A DNA stretch of 64,000 nucleotides from an uncultured Cellvibrionales bacterium (GCA_913031145.1 CAJWCO010000008.1:1-64000), one strand, 5' to 3'; positions 21,105-31,097 are shown, counted from the stretch's first letter. The notes: generated by a model not told the origin, from the letters alone. Translations and numbers: made by a program.

Positions 21105-22436
21105 CTAATTATGTTCGGGGCTACTAAAGTCAGGATCAGGATCAGGCTTCACGGCATCCTCATACGCGAGCTCTTCCTCTTCGACGACTGCTTCGGCTAA
21201 AACGGCTTCTACCACAAGATCTTCTAATACGACAGCCTCCACAGATGCAAGCATTTCCTGATTGGCATAGTAATAATCAACGACCTGCTGCGGCTCATCG
21301 TACGTCGATGAAATTTCGTCGATACGCGCTTTCACAGCAGCAGCATCTGGTGTCAGACCTCGCCTCTGGACCACTTCGGTAACAATAACGCTCAATGCAG
21401 CACGGTATTGCGCTTTGCCACGAAACATCTCATCGGGCAACATCGACAAGTCAATATCTTGACCACGGCCGAACTGCTGAATCATTTGCCGCTTTAACTG
21501 CTCTGTTTCGTTGGCTATTAATTGGTCTGGCAGCTCAACCGGATTATGTTCAAATAGCTGTTGCATGACTCGGTTTTTAATTTTTGTTCGCAATGCGGTA
21601 TTGAGTTCTCGCTGGAGGTTTCTCTCGACCTCTTCGCGGAATTTTTCTAAGCCACCCTCACTCACCCCGAATCTCTCAAAAAACTCATCGTCCAGCGGAG
21701 GCTCGATTTTTTCCGCCACTGCCTTCACCGTCACGGAAAATTCGACCGCCGCGCCTTTCAATTCTTCCGCGTGGTAATCATCTGGAAACCCGAGCGGCAG
21801 CAGCACACTGTCCCCCTGAGAAACATTCAAAAGTCCCTCTTCAAACCCTGGGATCATGCTGTTAGAACCTAAAACCAATGTTTGATCAGTCGCCGTACCT
21901 CCAGCAAAAGCCACGCCTTCTTTGGTACCGACATAATCCATCGTCACTTGGTCGCCGTCTTGTGCCGCTCTGTCTACGGTTTCGTAAACTGAATCTCGGC
22001 TGCGTAATGTCTCAATCATTGTGTCAATATCGGTTGCCGCAACGTCCGACAGAGGACGGCGTAAGGTTATGCCACTAAAACCTGCTGGCTCAATCTCTGG
22101 ATAAACCTCAAAGATTGCCACGTACTCAAGTGGCGCACCCTTTTGATCAACTAAACCTTCAATTCTTGGCTGACCCACTGGGCGGAGAGATTTGCTCTCA
22201 ATCGCTTCACGCAAGCTTGTATTGATGAGTTCTCCAACGATCTCCCCACGGACGCGCTGCCCGAACTGCTGCTTAACCACACGCAAAGGCACCTTGCCCT
22301 TGCGAAAGCCTTTCAAAACGACCGTCTTAGTCGCTTCTTCTAGTCGCTCAGCGACCTTGTGGTCAACGCTTTCAGCGGGGAGTTGTATTTTGAGATGACG
22401 TTCGAGGCCTTCGCTCGACTCGATGGAAACCTGCAT
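21105..22436 (-). CDS. tig: Trigger factor
   Basis: MQVSIESSEGLERHLKIQLPAESVD, FRKGKVPLRVVKQQFGQRVRGE, DQVTMDYVGTKEGVAFAGG; upstream of clpP. Confidence 0.96.
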   Translation of the reverse strand: MQVSIESSEGLERHLKIQLPAESVDHKVAERLEEATKTVVLKGFRKGKVPLRVVKQQFGQRVRGEIVGELINTSLREAIESKSLRPVGQPRIEGLVDQKGAPLEYVAIFEVYPEIEPAGFSGITLRRPLSDVAATDIDTMIETLRSRDSVYETVDRAAQDGDQVTMDYVGTKEGVAFAGGTATDQTLVLGSNSMIPGFEEGLLNVSQGDSVLLPLGFPDDYHAEELKGAAVEFSVTVKAVAEKIEPPLDDEFFERFGVSEGGLEKFREEVERNLQRELNTALRTKIKNRVMQQLFEHNPVELPDQLIANETEQLKRQMIQQFGRGQDIDLSMLPDEMFRGKAQYRAALSVIVTEVVQRRGLTPDAAAVKARIDEISSTYDEPQQVVDYYYANQEMLASVEAVVLEDLVVEAVLAEAVVEEEELAYEDAVKPDPDPDFSSPEHN

Positions 22437-22466
22437 TCATACCTCGCTTAGCTATGGGTATTAAAA

Positions 22467-22551
<85 letters not shown>

Positions 22552-22913
22552 ATGGACTTTACGACCCACACTCTCTGAATATCCTCGGTGAGCAACATAC
22601 GGGATTACACTTTGAGTTTAGGTCGAACAAAAAAGGGATGAATTCTGCCATAGCAACCCCCAGTTCGGCAACCAATTACGCATAAATGCGTCACATTTAC
22701 ACCCCCTCGAAAGATTTCTCTTCATCAGACCCAATACAAAGTATAAACGGCAAGGTTCGGGCGCATCTAAATCAACACTTCACGGCCCACATGGCCGACT
22801 TAACGACTCAGAAAATACCTCCATCGCGTATTGTTCGACTACACTCTATCAATGATAACTATTGTTTTTATCTCGTATCCACTCAGATTTATTACCCGCA
22901 AGGACGCACGATT

Positions 22914-23330
22914 ATGAACACACAGTCAAAAATCGCCACAATGACAATGCTGATGACCGTTATTACACTTACTGCTTGCGATAACGGCATGTTCGCAACC
23001 GATGATACTGAGGCGCCTAACCCGAGTCTCGAGCCGAACAACGTCAACATCATGACCGATACGGCTGCGAAAGCTGCCGATATCACGCAGTCAGACTCAG
23101 AGGAATCCCCGCATGGTCAGGATATGACGCCCATGGATTAGCCTTCCGCGACACAAACCGAAGAGTCAGGGACGGTGGGGAGCATAATGGATATGATAAA
23201 AGATGACGTAAACGAAACATTGAATGATCAAGAAGTCACGCCCCAGGAAACGTCCCCTGTAATCGAAATAGAAGACTTGCAGAACACAATCATTGGGATG
23301 CAAAGTAAAGACGCTGACGACCTGAAGTAA
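22914..23330 (+). pseudogene. Small putative lipoprotein ORF interrupted by one in-frame TAG (23139-23141)
   Basis: MNTQSKIATMTMLMTVITLTACDNG is a signal plus lipobox-like start; after TAG the same frame stays open for 62 codons (PSATQTEESGTVGSIMDMIKDDVNETLNDQEVTPQETSPVIEIEDLQNTIIGMQSKDADDLK) to TAA at 23328-23330. Could be pseudogene, readthrough or sequencing error. Confidence 0.55.
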
Positions 23331-23641
23331 ACGACCCCAATGAACAAAAACTCTTAAAACAGCCCCGATGATACATCGCTAGCGCGATTGGCATCAGAAA
23401 TGTTCAACTCGGTAAACAGCAGAATCTATGCTGTTTACTGGGGGATTTTGATAGGGCTCTCACGCTCGACAATAGGCTGCCTTTCCACAACCTCGTTCTG
23501 GGGGAAATGGCGTTATCCTATCGCCCAACAAATGGGCCGACGCAACACCCACGAGTGCTAAGCAAATTTCAGCAGGTTTCGCGCAGTAGCGTCGTTTTTT
23601 GAACCTTACGTTTTTACACAGCTCCCGAGCAACTGAGTACC

Positions 23642-24397
23642 ATGGTAACGGCCTTTTGGGAGGAATTACCCGCCGTTGTTGAAACCATTGATCGGTTAGC
23701 CGCTGCCCGAGTCATTATTCTCTGCGCCGACGGTGCGCATTTCACCGCCGAAATGGACAAACAGATCTTTACACATATGCTCAATACTTATGCGGGTGAT
23801 CCCGCGCGCCGCGCAGAACAGTTTAGGCTCGGGTTACTCGAACTACACCGCGCGTTTAACGTGCTGGAGCACGTGCGAATGCCTGTGATATCGGCAGTAC
23901 AAGGTGCGTGTATTGGCGGCGGCATCGATTTGATTTGCCCAACGGACATGCGTTTTTGTACCGATGATGCTGTTTTTACGATCAAAGAAACCGAGTTGGG
24001 TATTACCGCTGATATCGGAACGTTACAACGACTCCAATATTTGATGCCTTGGGGACTAGCGCGCGAACTTGCCTACACCAGCCGGCGAATGAACGCCGCT
24101 GAAGCCGTTTTTTGCGGATTTATTAACCAAAATTATAAAGACCATACTGCATTGCTTGCGGCAGTGCGTGACGTTGCAAGACAGATTGCACAACATTCAC
24201 CCATGGCGGTAACAGGCACTAAAACGATGCTCAATTACAGCCGCGATCATGGGCTGATGGACAGCTTAAATCACGTTGCAACGCGGCAGGCCGGCATGTT
24301 GCAAGCCGAAGACCTGCGAGAAGCCTTACAGGCGCATGCAGAAAAGCGGCAACCCGTTTTTCAAGGTCTAAGCCCCCACCGAAGTGCGATTAAGTAA
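23642..24397 (+). CDS. Enoyl-CoA hydratase/isomerase (crotonase) family protein, apparently N-terminally truncated
   Basis: MPVISAVQGACIGGGIDLICPTDMRFCTDDAVFTIKETELGITADIGTLQRL is a crotonase core; in-frame upstream codons read TLRFYTAPEQLSTM after a TGA. Confidence 0.85.
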   Translation: MVTAFWEELPAVVETIDRLAAARVIILCADGAHFTAEMDKQIFTHMLNTYAGDPARRAEQFRLGLLELHRAFNVLEHVRMPVISAVQGACIGGGIDLICPTDMRFCTDDAVFTIKETELGITADIGTLQRLQYLMPWGLARELAYTSRRMNAAEAVFCGFINQNYKDHTALLAAVRDVARQIAQHSPMAVTGTKTMLNYSRDHGLMDSLNHVATRQAGMLQAEDLREALQAHAEKRQPVFQGLSPHRSAIK

Positions 24398-24569
24398 CCT
24401 CCTCGGCCGATGCGCTAACCTTGGCCAAATGAGCATACCCAACGTCGAGGTCATTCTCTTGCACACGCGGTGTGATAAGCAAATAGAAGTAAGGGTTGCA
24501 ACCACCGTGTAAAAAAACCATGATACATGTGCCATTTGTTAACCTACCTGCTTTGAATGATTCGTCACT

Positions 24570-25073
24570 ATGCCTTCAATCGAAACTCAAGAATTCCAGT
24601 TGGCCCCATTTATCAACCGATCCTACCGAAATGCGCTCGGGTCATTCCCAACAGGGGTGACCGTTGTAACAGCATTGAGTAACAAACAAGAAAAGCTTGG
24701 CATCACCGTCAATAGTTTTAGCTCGGTCTCCCTCGACCCAGCGCTGGTACTTTGGAGTATTAATTGTAAAGCCAGCTGTTTCAGCGGCTTTAATGAAGCG
24801 CAGTATTTTGCCGTTCATATTCTCGATGAAAATCAACGCGCGTTATCCAACCGATTTGCAAGCAGTGATCATGACAAGTTTGCTGGATTACCCTGTACTC
24901 GAGGCGATGCCAACGTGCCTTTACTTCCCGACTACAGCGCCTGCTTTCAGTGTCAGGTTGAACACCGCTATGCCGGCGGCGATCACGTCATTATTGTGGG
25001 TCGTGTCAACGCTTTCTTAGATCGAAACAAAGCGCCTTTGGTATACTATCGCGGTGACTATGCAAAGCTGTAA
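24570..25073 (+). CDS. Flavin reductase family protein
   Basis: YRNALGSFPTGVTVVTALSNKQEKLGITVNSFSSVSLDPALVLWSI is the flavin reductase-like (FMN-binding split barrel) signature. Confidence 0.9.
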   Translation: MPSIETQEFQLAPFINRSYRNALGSFPTGVTVVTALSNKQEKLGITVNSFSSVSLDPALVLWSINCKASCFSGFNEAQYFAVHILDENQRALSNRFASSDHDKFAGLPCTRGDANVPLLPDYSACFQCQVEHRYAGGDHVIIVGRVNAFLDRNKAPLVYYRGDYAKL

Positions 25074-25187
25074 GGGTGCGCCGACATGGCAATTTCGCGA
25101 GCCCAATGCCGGCCATAAAGCGTACCAGGCCTATCGCACTTTTGTTGCGATCGACGGCTACTCTTTTACAACAGAGCGAAACTGACC

Positions 25188-25961
25188 GTGTCACTGTTCC
25201 GACCCTGCATTGACCTCCACGAGGGCCATGTTAAGCAAATTGTCGGTGGATCCTTATCGCAAGATATCAAGACTAACTATGTCAGCGATCAGGATGCCGC
25301 TTCTTTCGCATCCATGTATCGAGAACATGATCTTTTAGGCGGACATGTGATTTCTCTCGGGTCCGGCAATCAGCATGAGGCAATCGCCGCCCTAAAAGCT
25401 TTTCCCGGAGGGCTGCAATACGGAGGTGGCGTGACTGCTGCCAATGCATCCAACTATCTCGACGCAGGCGCCTCTCACGTCATTGTCACGTCTTACCTGT
25501 TTGTAGGCCAAGAATTTTCTTGGCAACGCCTGAAGGACATCAAGCGCGTGGTGGGTCGAGAGCGATTAGTCATGGACTTAAGTTGTAGAAAAACGTCGCA
25601 CGGTTGGAATATCGCTACCAAACGCTGGCAAACCGTCACGAAACTGGCCATTACCGAGAAAACCCTCGCAGACCTGCAATCACACTGCGCTGAGTTTTTG
25701 GTGCATGCCGCTGACGTTGAGGGCCTGCAATCTGGTATGGATGAAGCATTAATTCAATTCTTGGGCGCACACTGTGAGGTGCCCGTGACATATGCAGGCG
25801 GAGCGCAAAACGTCGATGACCTCGCCAGAGTCAAAGACCTTTCGCACGGATCGGTCGATCTCACGATCGGTTCTGCCCTCGATATTTTCGGTGGCAGCGG
25901 TGTGACGCTAGCCGAGTGCGTGCAGTGGAATCGAGCGCAAAATGGCTCTGAGAAGTGGTAA
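25188..25961 (+). CDS. hisA: Phosphoribosylformimino-5-aminoimidazole carboxamide ribotide isomerase, eukaryotic (HIS6) type
   Basis: CIDLHEGHVKQIVGG, HVIVTSYLF, RLVMDLSCRKTSHGWNIATKRWQT, EFLVHAADVEGLQSGMDE, VTYAGGAQNVDDLARVKDLSHGSVDLTIGSALDIFGG fit the yeast HIS6-like subfamily; GTG start. Confidence 0.87.
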   Translation: MSLFRPCIDLHEGHVKQIVGGSLSQDIKTNYVSDQDAASFASMYREHDLLGGHVISLGSGNQHEAIAALKAFPGGLQYGGGVTAANASNYLDAGASHVIVTSYLFVGQEFSWQRLKDIKRVVGRERLVMDLSCRKTSHGWNIATKRWQTVTKLAITEKTLADLQSHCAEFLVHAADVEGLQSGMDEALIQFLGAHCEVPVTYAGGAQNVDDLARVKDLSHGSVDLTIGSALDIFGGSGVTLAECVQWNRAQNGSEKW

Positions 25962-26398
25962 CACGTTTCGCTCAGATGCGCTGGGCACGTGCCGCAACGA
26001 AAATAAAACGCCGGCAGCGCGAATATCGCCACAACCGCTGAGCCCGACCCGCCAACCCCGTTTTCGAAAAGCAAGGGTCTAACCCTCTTCGCTGGCTGAT
26101 AGGTGGAATCAACAAGAAAAACTTTTACGGGCCTCTTTTAGGCGCGATCAACCCAATTACGCAAAAAACGACATTAATTGCTACCGCAGAATGCCAGCTT
26201 TGCATTTTGATGACACGTCAACAGCGTGCGTGCGCGACGCTTAATATGTCACACAGAATTGTGCTGAGAGAAAAAAAACCGATGCTCAGCGACGTTGCCA
26301 AACGCGTGGTGTCGCCCCGCATTGAAGCATTAACGCCACCTATCGGGCTACGTACTGGGCATGCCTTTGGCAACACAATTACCCGGTCGCGGCATACC

Positions 26399-28519
26399 TC
26401 ACCACCGCACGTCAAACCCGAGAGTGACGCGGCGTGGCATTCCAGGAAAATAGCGCTCTCCGGTAAAGGTGGTGAAGTCTGCGCGCTTAGCATACGCCCT
26501 ATTTGCAACATTCAGGACTCGCGCATAAACGGTAGTATTAGAACGGGGACGCCAACTCGAGCGGATATTTACGAGCCGATGACCGGCATATCTGTGGGCA
26601 TTTTCTGGATCCAGATAGTAACTGCCCATGCTCGACCACTCGACTTCGACGCGGGTCGAAGAAGAAACCTCCCACAGTGCGCGCACACCCCCAAAATATC
26701 TCGGAGCACTATCGACATCATGTCCCTTAATCGCGATTACATTACCGTCATTATCCCGAAATAATGCCGGATTGTTGGCATATTTATGTCGCGCATATGT
26801 GCCGTTTAGCGACAGCATGACGCTATCTGCCAGCGGGTAGCTAATCTCTAACTCTACACCCTGATGTTCCGTCTCGCCATCGCTGACGTTGCGAAAAGCA
26901 ACATCCCTAAAGATCACATTATGTTTCGCCATCTGATAAAAAGTCGCCGCATAATTCAACGTATTGTGTATACCCTTAAATCCTAATTCAACGCTGTGAA
27001 CCTTTTCCGGCTCTAGGTCCGTGACCTGCTGACCACGCTGCAAACGGTACAACTCAGTCGCTTGAGGCGCTCTAAAAGCGCGAGCTACCCGCAGATACAA
27101 GGTGTGATCATTGTCGGTCTGATACCGCAAAGTCGCATCCAAAGAGTAATTGTCATAATCATTAACCGCACTGGGCGGGCGACTGTAACGGCACCCGCCA
27201 AAACCACATAAAGTGCCATCATCACGACTGCGGCCGTCCAACATTCGATTCACGTAGTCGTAGCTCATAAACTCGTAACGCCCTCCACCCGTTGCCACTA
27301 ATTGATCACTAAGCAACCACTCAAAATGAATAAAAGGCGCGATTTGGAGCGCATCAACCGCGTAATCATAATGCTTGCCTTGCGGAATCGTGGCCTGTAA
27401 AAATGCGGAGCCAATCGTCGGGTTTACCTGAGTCTGCTTCAAAAAAGCGCGCGTGTATTCTGCGTCAACGCCCGCGGTCAAATCGACGGACTTTGAAAAG
27501 GGTGCAAAGTAGCTCGTCTGCAGACCCACACTGTACTGACCGTTTTCCTCCTGGGGTTTTCCCGGCAAAAAGTGCTGTAAAAAATCCATTTCGGTTGATC
27601 GCGCATACGGGGTAATCATCCACTCTCCAACCCCAACAGGAATCCGAACCTTACTCCAAAGACGCACGGCTCTTGCGTCCCGAAAAGCCTCAGGATTAGG
27701 GTTTTCACGGGCACGCTGTGGATCCTTATAAGCGTCCAACCCGGTGATATAACCCGCGGTTTCCTGATTTAAATTCACTGCCGTAAAACCCATCGCAATT
27801 CCAATCGTGTCACTCGCATAACTGTAACGCGCAGTGATCTTTTGCTGACCATAACCCGACGTATCGCGATAGCCTTCGTCTTGGGTCAGTGTCCCCTGAA
27901 CAGCCATGGAGTGTTGTCCTTTTGAATTCAGCGAAAACTTCAATCGACTCAAACCATACTCGCCCATGTCAATACCGATGGTATTAAACGCGCTCACCTC
28001 AGGAGTAATTACATTGATAACACCATGCATTGCGTTCGAGCCATATAAAACAGTGCCAGCTCCTCGCAATACCTCGATGCGCTCGGCCGCTTCAGTATGC
28101 GCCTCGAAGAGTTCATTGATATTGCAAAATCCCGCAGCGCGAAGTGCAATTCCGTCTTCTGTCATCTGAAAGCCGGCGCAACCACCCGCGCCTGTCAGTA
28201 TCGGCGATCGCACTGCTGGCAGGTATTCTTGCCCATTACCCCGTTGCAAATTAACACCTGCAATACGCTCTACAGCGTCCGCAATATGCGCATGATTGAT
28301 TAAATCTAATACGTCGCGCGACAGCACACTCACACTGGCGGGGAGGGTTTGTGCGGCCGCTGGCCGGCGCGTTGCTGCTGTAATAATTTCTTCTATCACA
28401 GGTGGCTTCTCAACCGCGTCTCGATACAACTGGCGCTCTGCGGCATGGCCCTGCGATACAAAACATGCCATAGCACACACCCGTAAAAGACTATTCAGGA
28501 TATTAGCAATCGTCATCAT
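26399..28519 (-). CDS. TonB-dependent outer-membrane receptor
   Basis: PPVIEEIITAATRRPAAAQTLPASVSVLSRDVLDL plug domain, RIEVLRGAGTVLYGSNAMHGVINVITP, aromatic C-terminal RVTLGFDVRW. Confidence 0.9.
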   Translation of the reverse strand: MMTIANILNSLLRVCAMACFVSQGHAAERQLYRDAVEKPPVIEEIITAATRRPAAAQTLPASVSVLSRDVLDLINHAHIADAVERIAGVNLQRGNGQEYLPAVRSPILTGAGGCAGFQMTEDGIALRAAGFCNINELFEAHTEAAERIEVLRGAGTVLYGSNAMHGVINVITPEVSAFNTIGIDMGEYGLSRLKFSLNSKGQHSMAVQGTLTQDEGYRDTSGYGQQKITARYSYASDTIGIAMGFTAVNLNQETAGYITGLDAYKDPQRARENPNPEAFRDARAVRLWSKVRIPVGVGEWMITPYARSTEMDFLQHFLPGKPQEENGQYSVGLQTSYFAPFSKSVDLTAGVDAEYTRAFLKQTQVNPTIGSAFLQATIPQGKHYDYAVDALQIAPFIHFEWLLSDQLVATGGGRYEFMSYDYVNRMLDGRSRDDGTLCGFGGCRYSRPPSAVNDYDNYSLDATLRYQTDNDHTLYLRVARAFRAPQATELYRLQRGQQVTDLEPEKVHSVELGFKGIHNTLNYAATFYQMAKHNVIFRDVAFRNVSDGETEHQGVELEISYPLADSVMLSLNGTYARHKYANNPALFRDNDGNVIAIKGHDVDSAPRYFGGVRALWEVSSSTRVEVEWSSMGSYYLDPENAHRYAGHRLVNIRSSWRPRSNTTVYARVLNVANRAYAKRADFTTFTGERYFPGMPRRVTLGFDVRW

Positions 28520-28623
28520 TCCAACTCGTTATTGGCCTCGCCACAGTCAACATAAACTAGCAGAGTTGCGCTTGGAACACGCCACCACATTCTGACAATA
28601 TGTGTGGAACTCGCAAATGCAAC

Positions 28624-29805
28624 TCAAGGTTCGCGGGTTTCATCCACGAACATCAGTCCGGCTTTTTCACGCAAGCGCTTTATTAACAATGACCCCATCG
28701 CGGGTGCAGGCGTCCAAATACCACCTTCGGCCTCATCTGGGTTTTCCAAAAGACAAAGTGCGCTCTCAACAATCATTTTACTGGTCGCGGCATAGCCCGG
28801 ATCGCAATCTGCTGAAACGCTTATGCGCACCTCGCGACCATCGCTTACTTCGCCGATCATGAGAATGTCAAAACTGCCATTCTCGCGCTCTTCAAGCGTT
28901 GGGCCTTCGCCGGGCGGAATATGTTTGTCACCTAACCCGTTCCCTGCAGCGAGGGTCTGCGCGAGCGCCTTACCCTTTTCGCCGGGTCCTGTTACTAGCA
29001 TTTCGTCATAGACAAAATGCGTACCATATTGATGGCCGAGCAACAAATTTGAACGATGGATATTTTTCGTATTAATACTCGCCATGACAAAGGGCGCCAG
29101 CCAGCTGTTTAACGACGCATCAAACTCAGGCCTGTTACCCCGTGGCTGCTCGGGCCCGCGAAAGTCGTGACACAGCGAAAAAGGGTCTTTTAAACGCGAA
29201 ATAATCTCTGTATTCCGACCCGCAGCAGCCATGGTCGCTTTAAAGCTAGCCAAGGTACCCCCAGAAAAAGACCCTTTCATGGCGCGAACCCGACCCCTCA
29301 CTCGCGGTGCCGTCTGTGCCAATCTAGCAATGGCGGTCTGCTGCAAAAAAAAGACACCGAGATCGAAGGGTATCGAGTCAAAACCACAAGAAAATACAAT
29401 CCTTGCACCGCTGTTCTGAGCCGCTGCCGAGTGCTTTTCAATCATGTCGTACATCCATGCAGGTTCACCGCACAGATCAACGTAGTCAGTGCCCGCCTCA
29501 GCGCATGCTGCCAACAGTACATCACCGTACAACTGATAGGGGCCGACTGTTGTCAACACGATAGACGCTCGCTTAACCATCGAGGCCATCGATCCAGAGT
29601 CGTGACCGTCGGCGACAATAACGGGCACCTCAGCATCGACGCCAAGCAACTCTCGAACCGCACACAGTTTATCGTAGTCACGACCCGCTAAGGCCCAGCT
29701 AAGCCCGCTGCCCGCATAGTGGCGATTGATATAATCCACCACCAAGCGCCCTGTAAAGCCCGTCGCGCCAAAGACGACAACCGCAAATTCTTGATTCGCT
29801 CGCAT
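28624..29805 (-). CDS. Saccharopine dehydrogenase-like / trans-acting enoyl reductase family protein
   Basis: FAVVVFGATGFTGRLVVDYINRHY Rossmann motif; TTVGPYQLYGDVLLAACAEAGTDYVDLCGEPAWM. Confidence 0.87.
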   Translation of the reverse strand: MRANQEFAVVVFGATGFTGRLVVDYINRHYAGSGLSWALAGRDYDKLCAVRELLGVDAEVPVIVADGHDSGSMASMVKRASIVLTTVGPYQLYGDVLLAACAEAGTDYVDLCGEPAWMYDMIEKHSAAAQNSGARIVFSCGFDSIPFDLGVFFLQQTAIARLAQTAPRVRGRVRAMKGSFSGGTLASFKATMAAAGRNTEIISRLKDPFSLCHDFRGPEQPRGNRPEFDASLNSWLAPFVMASINTKNIHRSNLLLGHQYGTHFVYDEMLVTGPGEKGKALAQTLAAGNGLGDKHIPPGEGPTLEERENGSFDILMIGEVSDGREVRISVSADCDPGYAATSKMIVESALCLLENPDEAEGGIWTPAPAMGSLLIKRLREKAGLMFVDETREP

Positions 29806-29894
29806 GCTTTTCTACCCTATAGATCTTTCGTATGTCTCATCATGGATCGCTTGTCCGTTTAGCGAACCCTAAAGCCCACACTCTGTAGAAACCC

Positions 29895-30968
29895 CTATTC
29901 TTCTTCTAGCAATTGGTACCCGGGAGTCGACTGCGAGAGATTTATTTCAGATTCGTCCATGAAAGTGCAAATATCACTGAACAAAGGTGAAGATAGGTAG
30001 CGCTCACCCGTATCCGGCAACATACACAGAATCACAGATCCGCGAGGGGCAGTTGATGCCAATTCCAGGGACACTGCAAACGTCGAGCCTCCAGAAATGC
30101 CCGTCAAAATCCCCTCTCTCTGCGCCAGTTCTTGAGCCTTCCTGATCCCCTCATAGGCATCGACTGGCACTAGCTGATCGACCATCTCATGGTCGATCGC
30201 TTCTTGTAAAACCAACGGAATAAAATCGGGAGTCCACCCCTGAATCATATGGGGCGTGAACGCGACATGGCTAGACGCAGGAGCGCCATGATGATCACGC
30301 TCTTGGGGCTTACCACTACTCAGCAGTTGAGCGTTTACAGGTTCACTGAGCACAATCTGCGTTTCGGGCCGCGCCGCACGCAACGCCCGCGCGACCCCCG
30401 TCACCGTACCCCCGGTACCAAAACCAGTCACCCAGTAATCTAAGCGTCGACCGTCAAAGTCCGCAAGTATCTCGCGCGCCGTCGTGTTTTCGTGAATATC
30501 TGCATTCGCTTCGCTCTGAAATTGATTGGCCAAAAACCAGTCGTTGGCTTGCGATAATTCCAACGCCTTGCGATAGCAGCCAAACGCCTTGTCTGCCTTG
30601 GGCGTCATTATGACTTTCGCGCCGAAGAATCGCATAAGTTTCCGTCGTTCAATCGACACACTGGTCGGCATCGTAGCAACAAATGGGTACCCTTTGGCCG
30701 CACATACCATTGCTAAACCAACACCCGTATTGCCGCTCGTTGCCTCGATCACTGTTTGCCCTGGCTTCAGAATACCGCGTCGTTCTGCGTCTTCTATAAT
30801 GCCGATTGCCAGTCGGTCTTTGACTGACCCACCCGGATTAAAGTACTCCGCCTTCACGTAAATCTCAACGTGCTCAGGTGCCAAGTGCCGCACACGCACC
30901 GTGGGTGTGTCGCCAATTGTGTCTAAAATACTGTTATAAATCTGACCTCGGCCCTGCGTCTTTCTCAC
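29895..30968 (-). CDS. cysK: Cysteine synthase (O-acetylserine sulfhydrylase family)
   Basis: DTIGDTPTVRVRHL, NPGGSVKDRLAIGIIEDAE, IEATSGNTGVGLAMVCAAKGY, LTGISGGSTFAVSLELA, LPDTGERYLSSPLF. Confidence 0.9.
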   Translation of the reverse strand: MRKTQGRGQIYNSILDTIGDTPTVRVRHLAPEHVEIYVKAEYFNPGGSVKDRLAIGIIEDAERRGILKPGQTVIEATSGNTGVGLAMVCAAKGYPFVATMPTSVSIERRKLMRFFGAKVIMTPKADKAFGCYRKALELSQANDWFLANQFQSEANADIHENTTAREILADFDGRRLDYWVTGFGTGGTVTGVARALRAARPETQIVLSEPVNAQLLSSGKPQERDHHGAPASSHVAFTPHMIQGWTPDFIPLVLQEAIDHEMVDQLVPVDAYEGIRKAQELAQREGILTGISGGSTFAVSLELASTAPRGSVILCMLPDTGERYLSSPLFSDICTFMDESEINLSQSTPGYQLLEEE

Positions 30969-31097
30969 ATCATCTCACGCCATTTTAGTGTTTCCGTTTA
31001 ACACAACAGCATCATTGGTCATTCGAACGAGGGTGTCAACTTGCGGCCAAAACCTGTGCACGAGGGACACAGTACCTGACAGACACGAAAATCAGGT

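Noticed and set aside
22686-22913. ORF-track start of the 151-aa ORF
   Set aside because: The first 76 codons look non-coding; the signal peptide/lipobox begins at ATG 22914.
26207-26764. 185-aa plus-strand ORF
   Set aside because: Mostly antisense to the 3' part of a clear TonB receptor gene; no recognisable domain.
28520-28623. Cobalamin riboswitch upstream of the 706-aa TonB receptor
   Set aside because: Only ~100 nt of spacer and no recognisable B12-box; not supportable.
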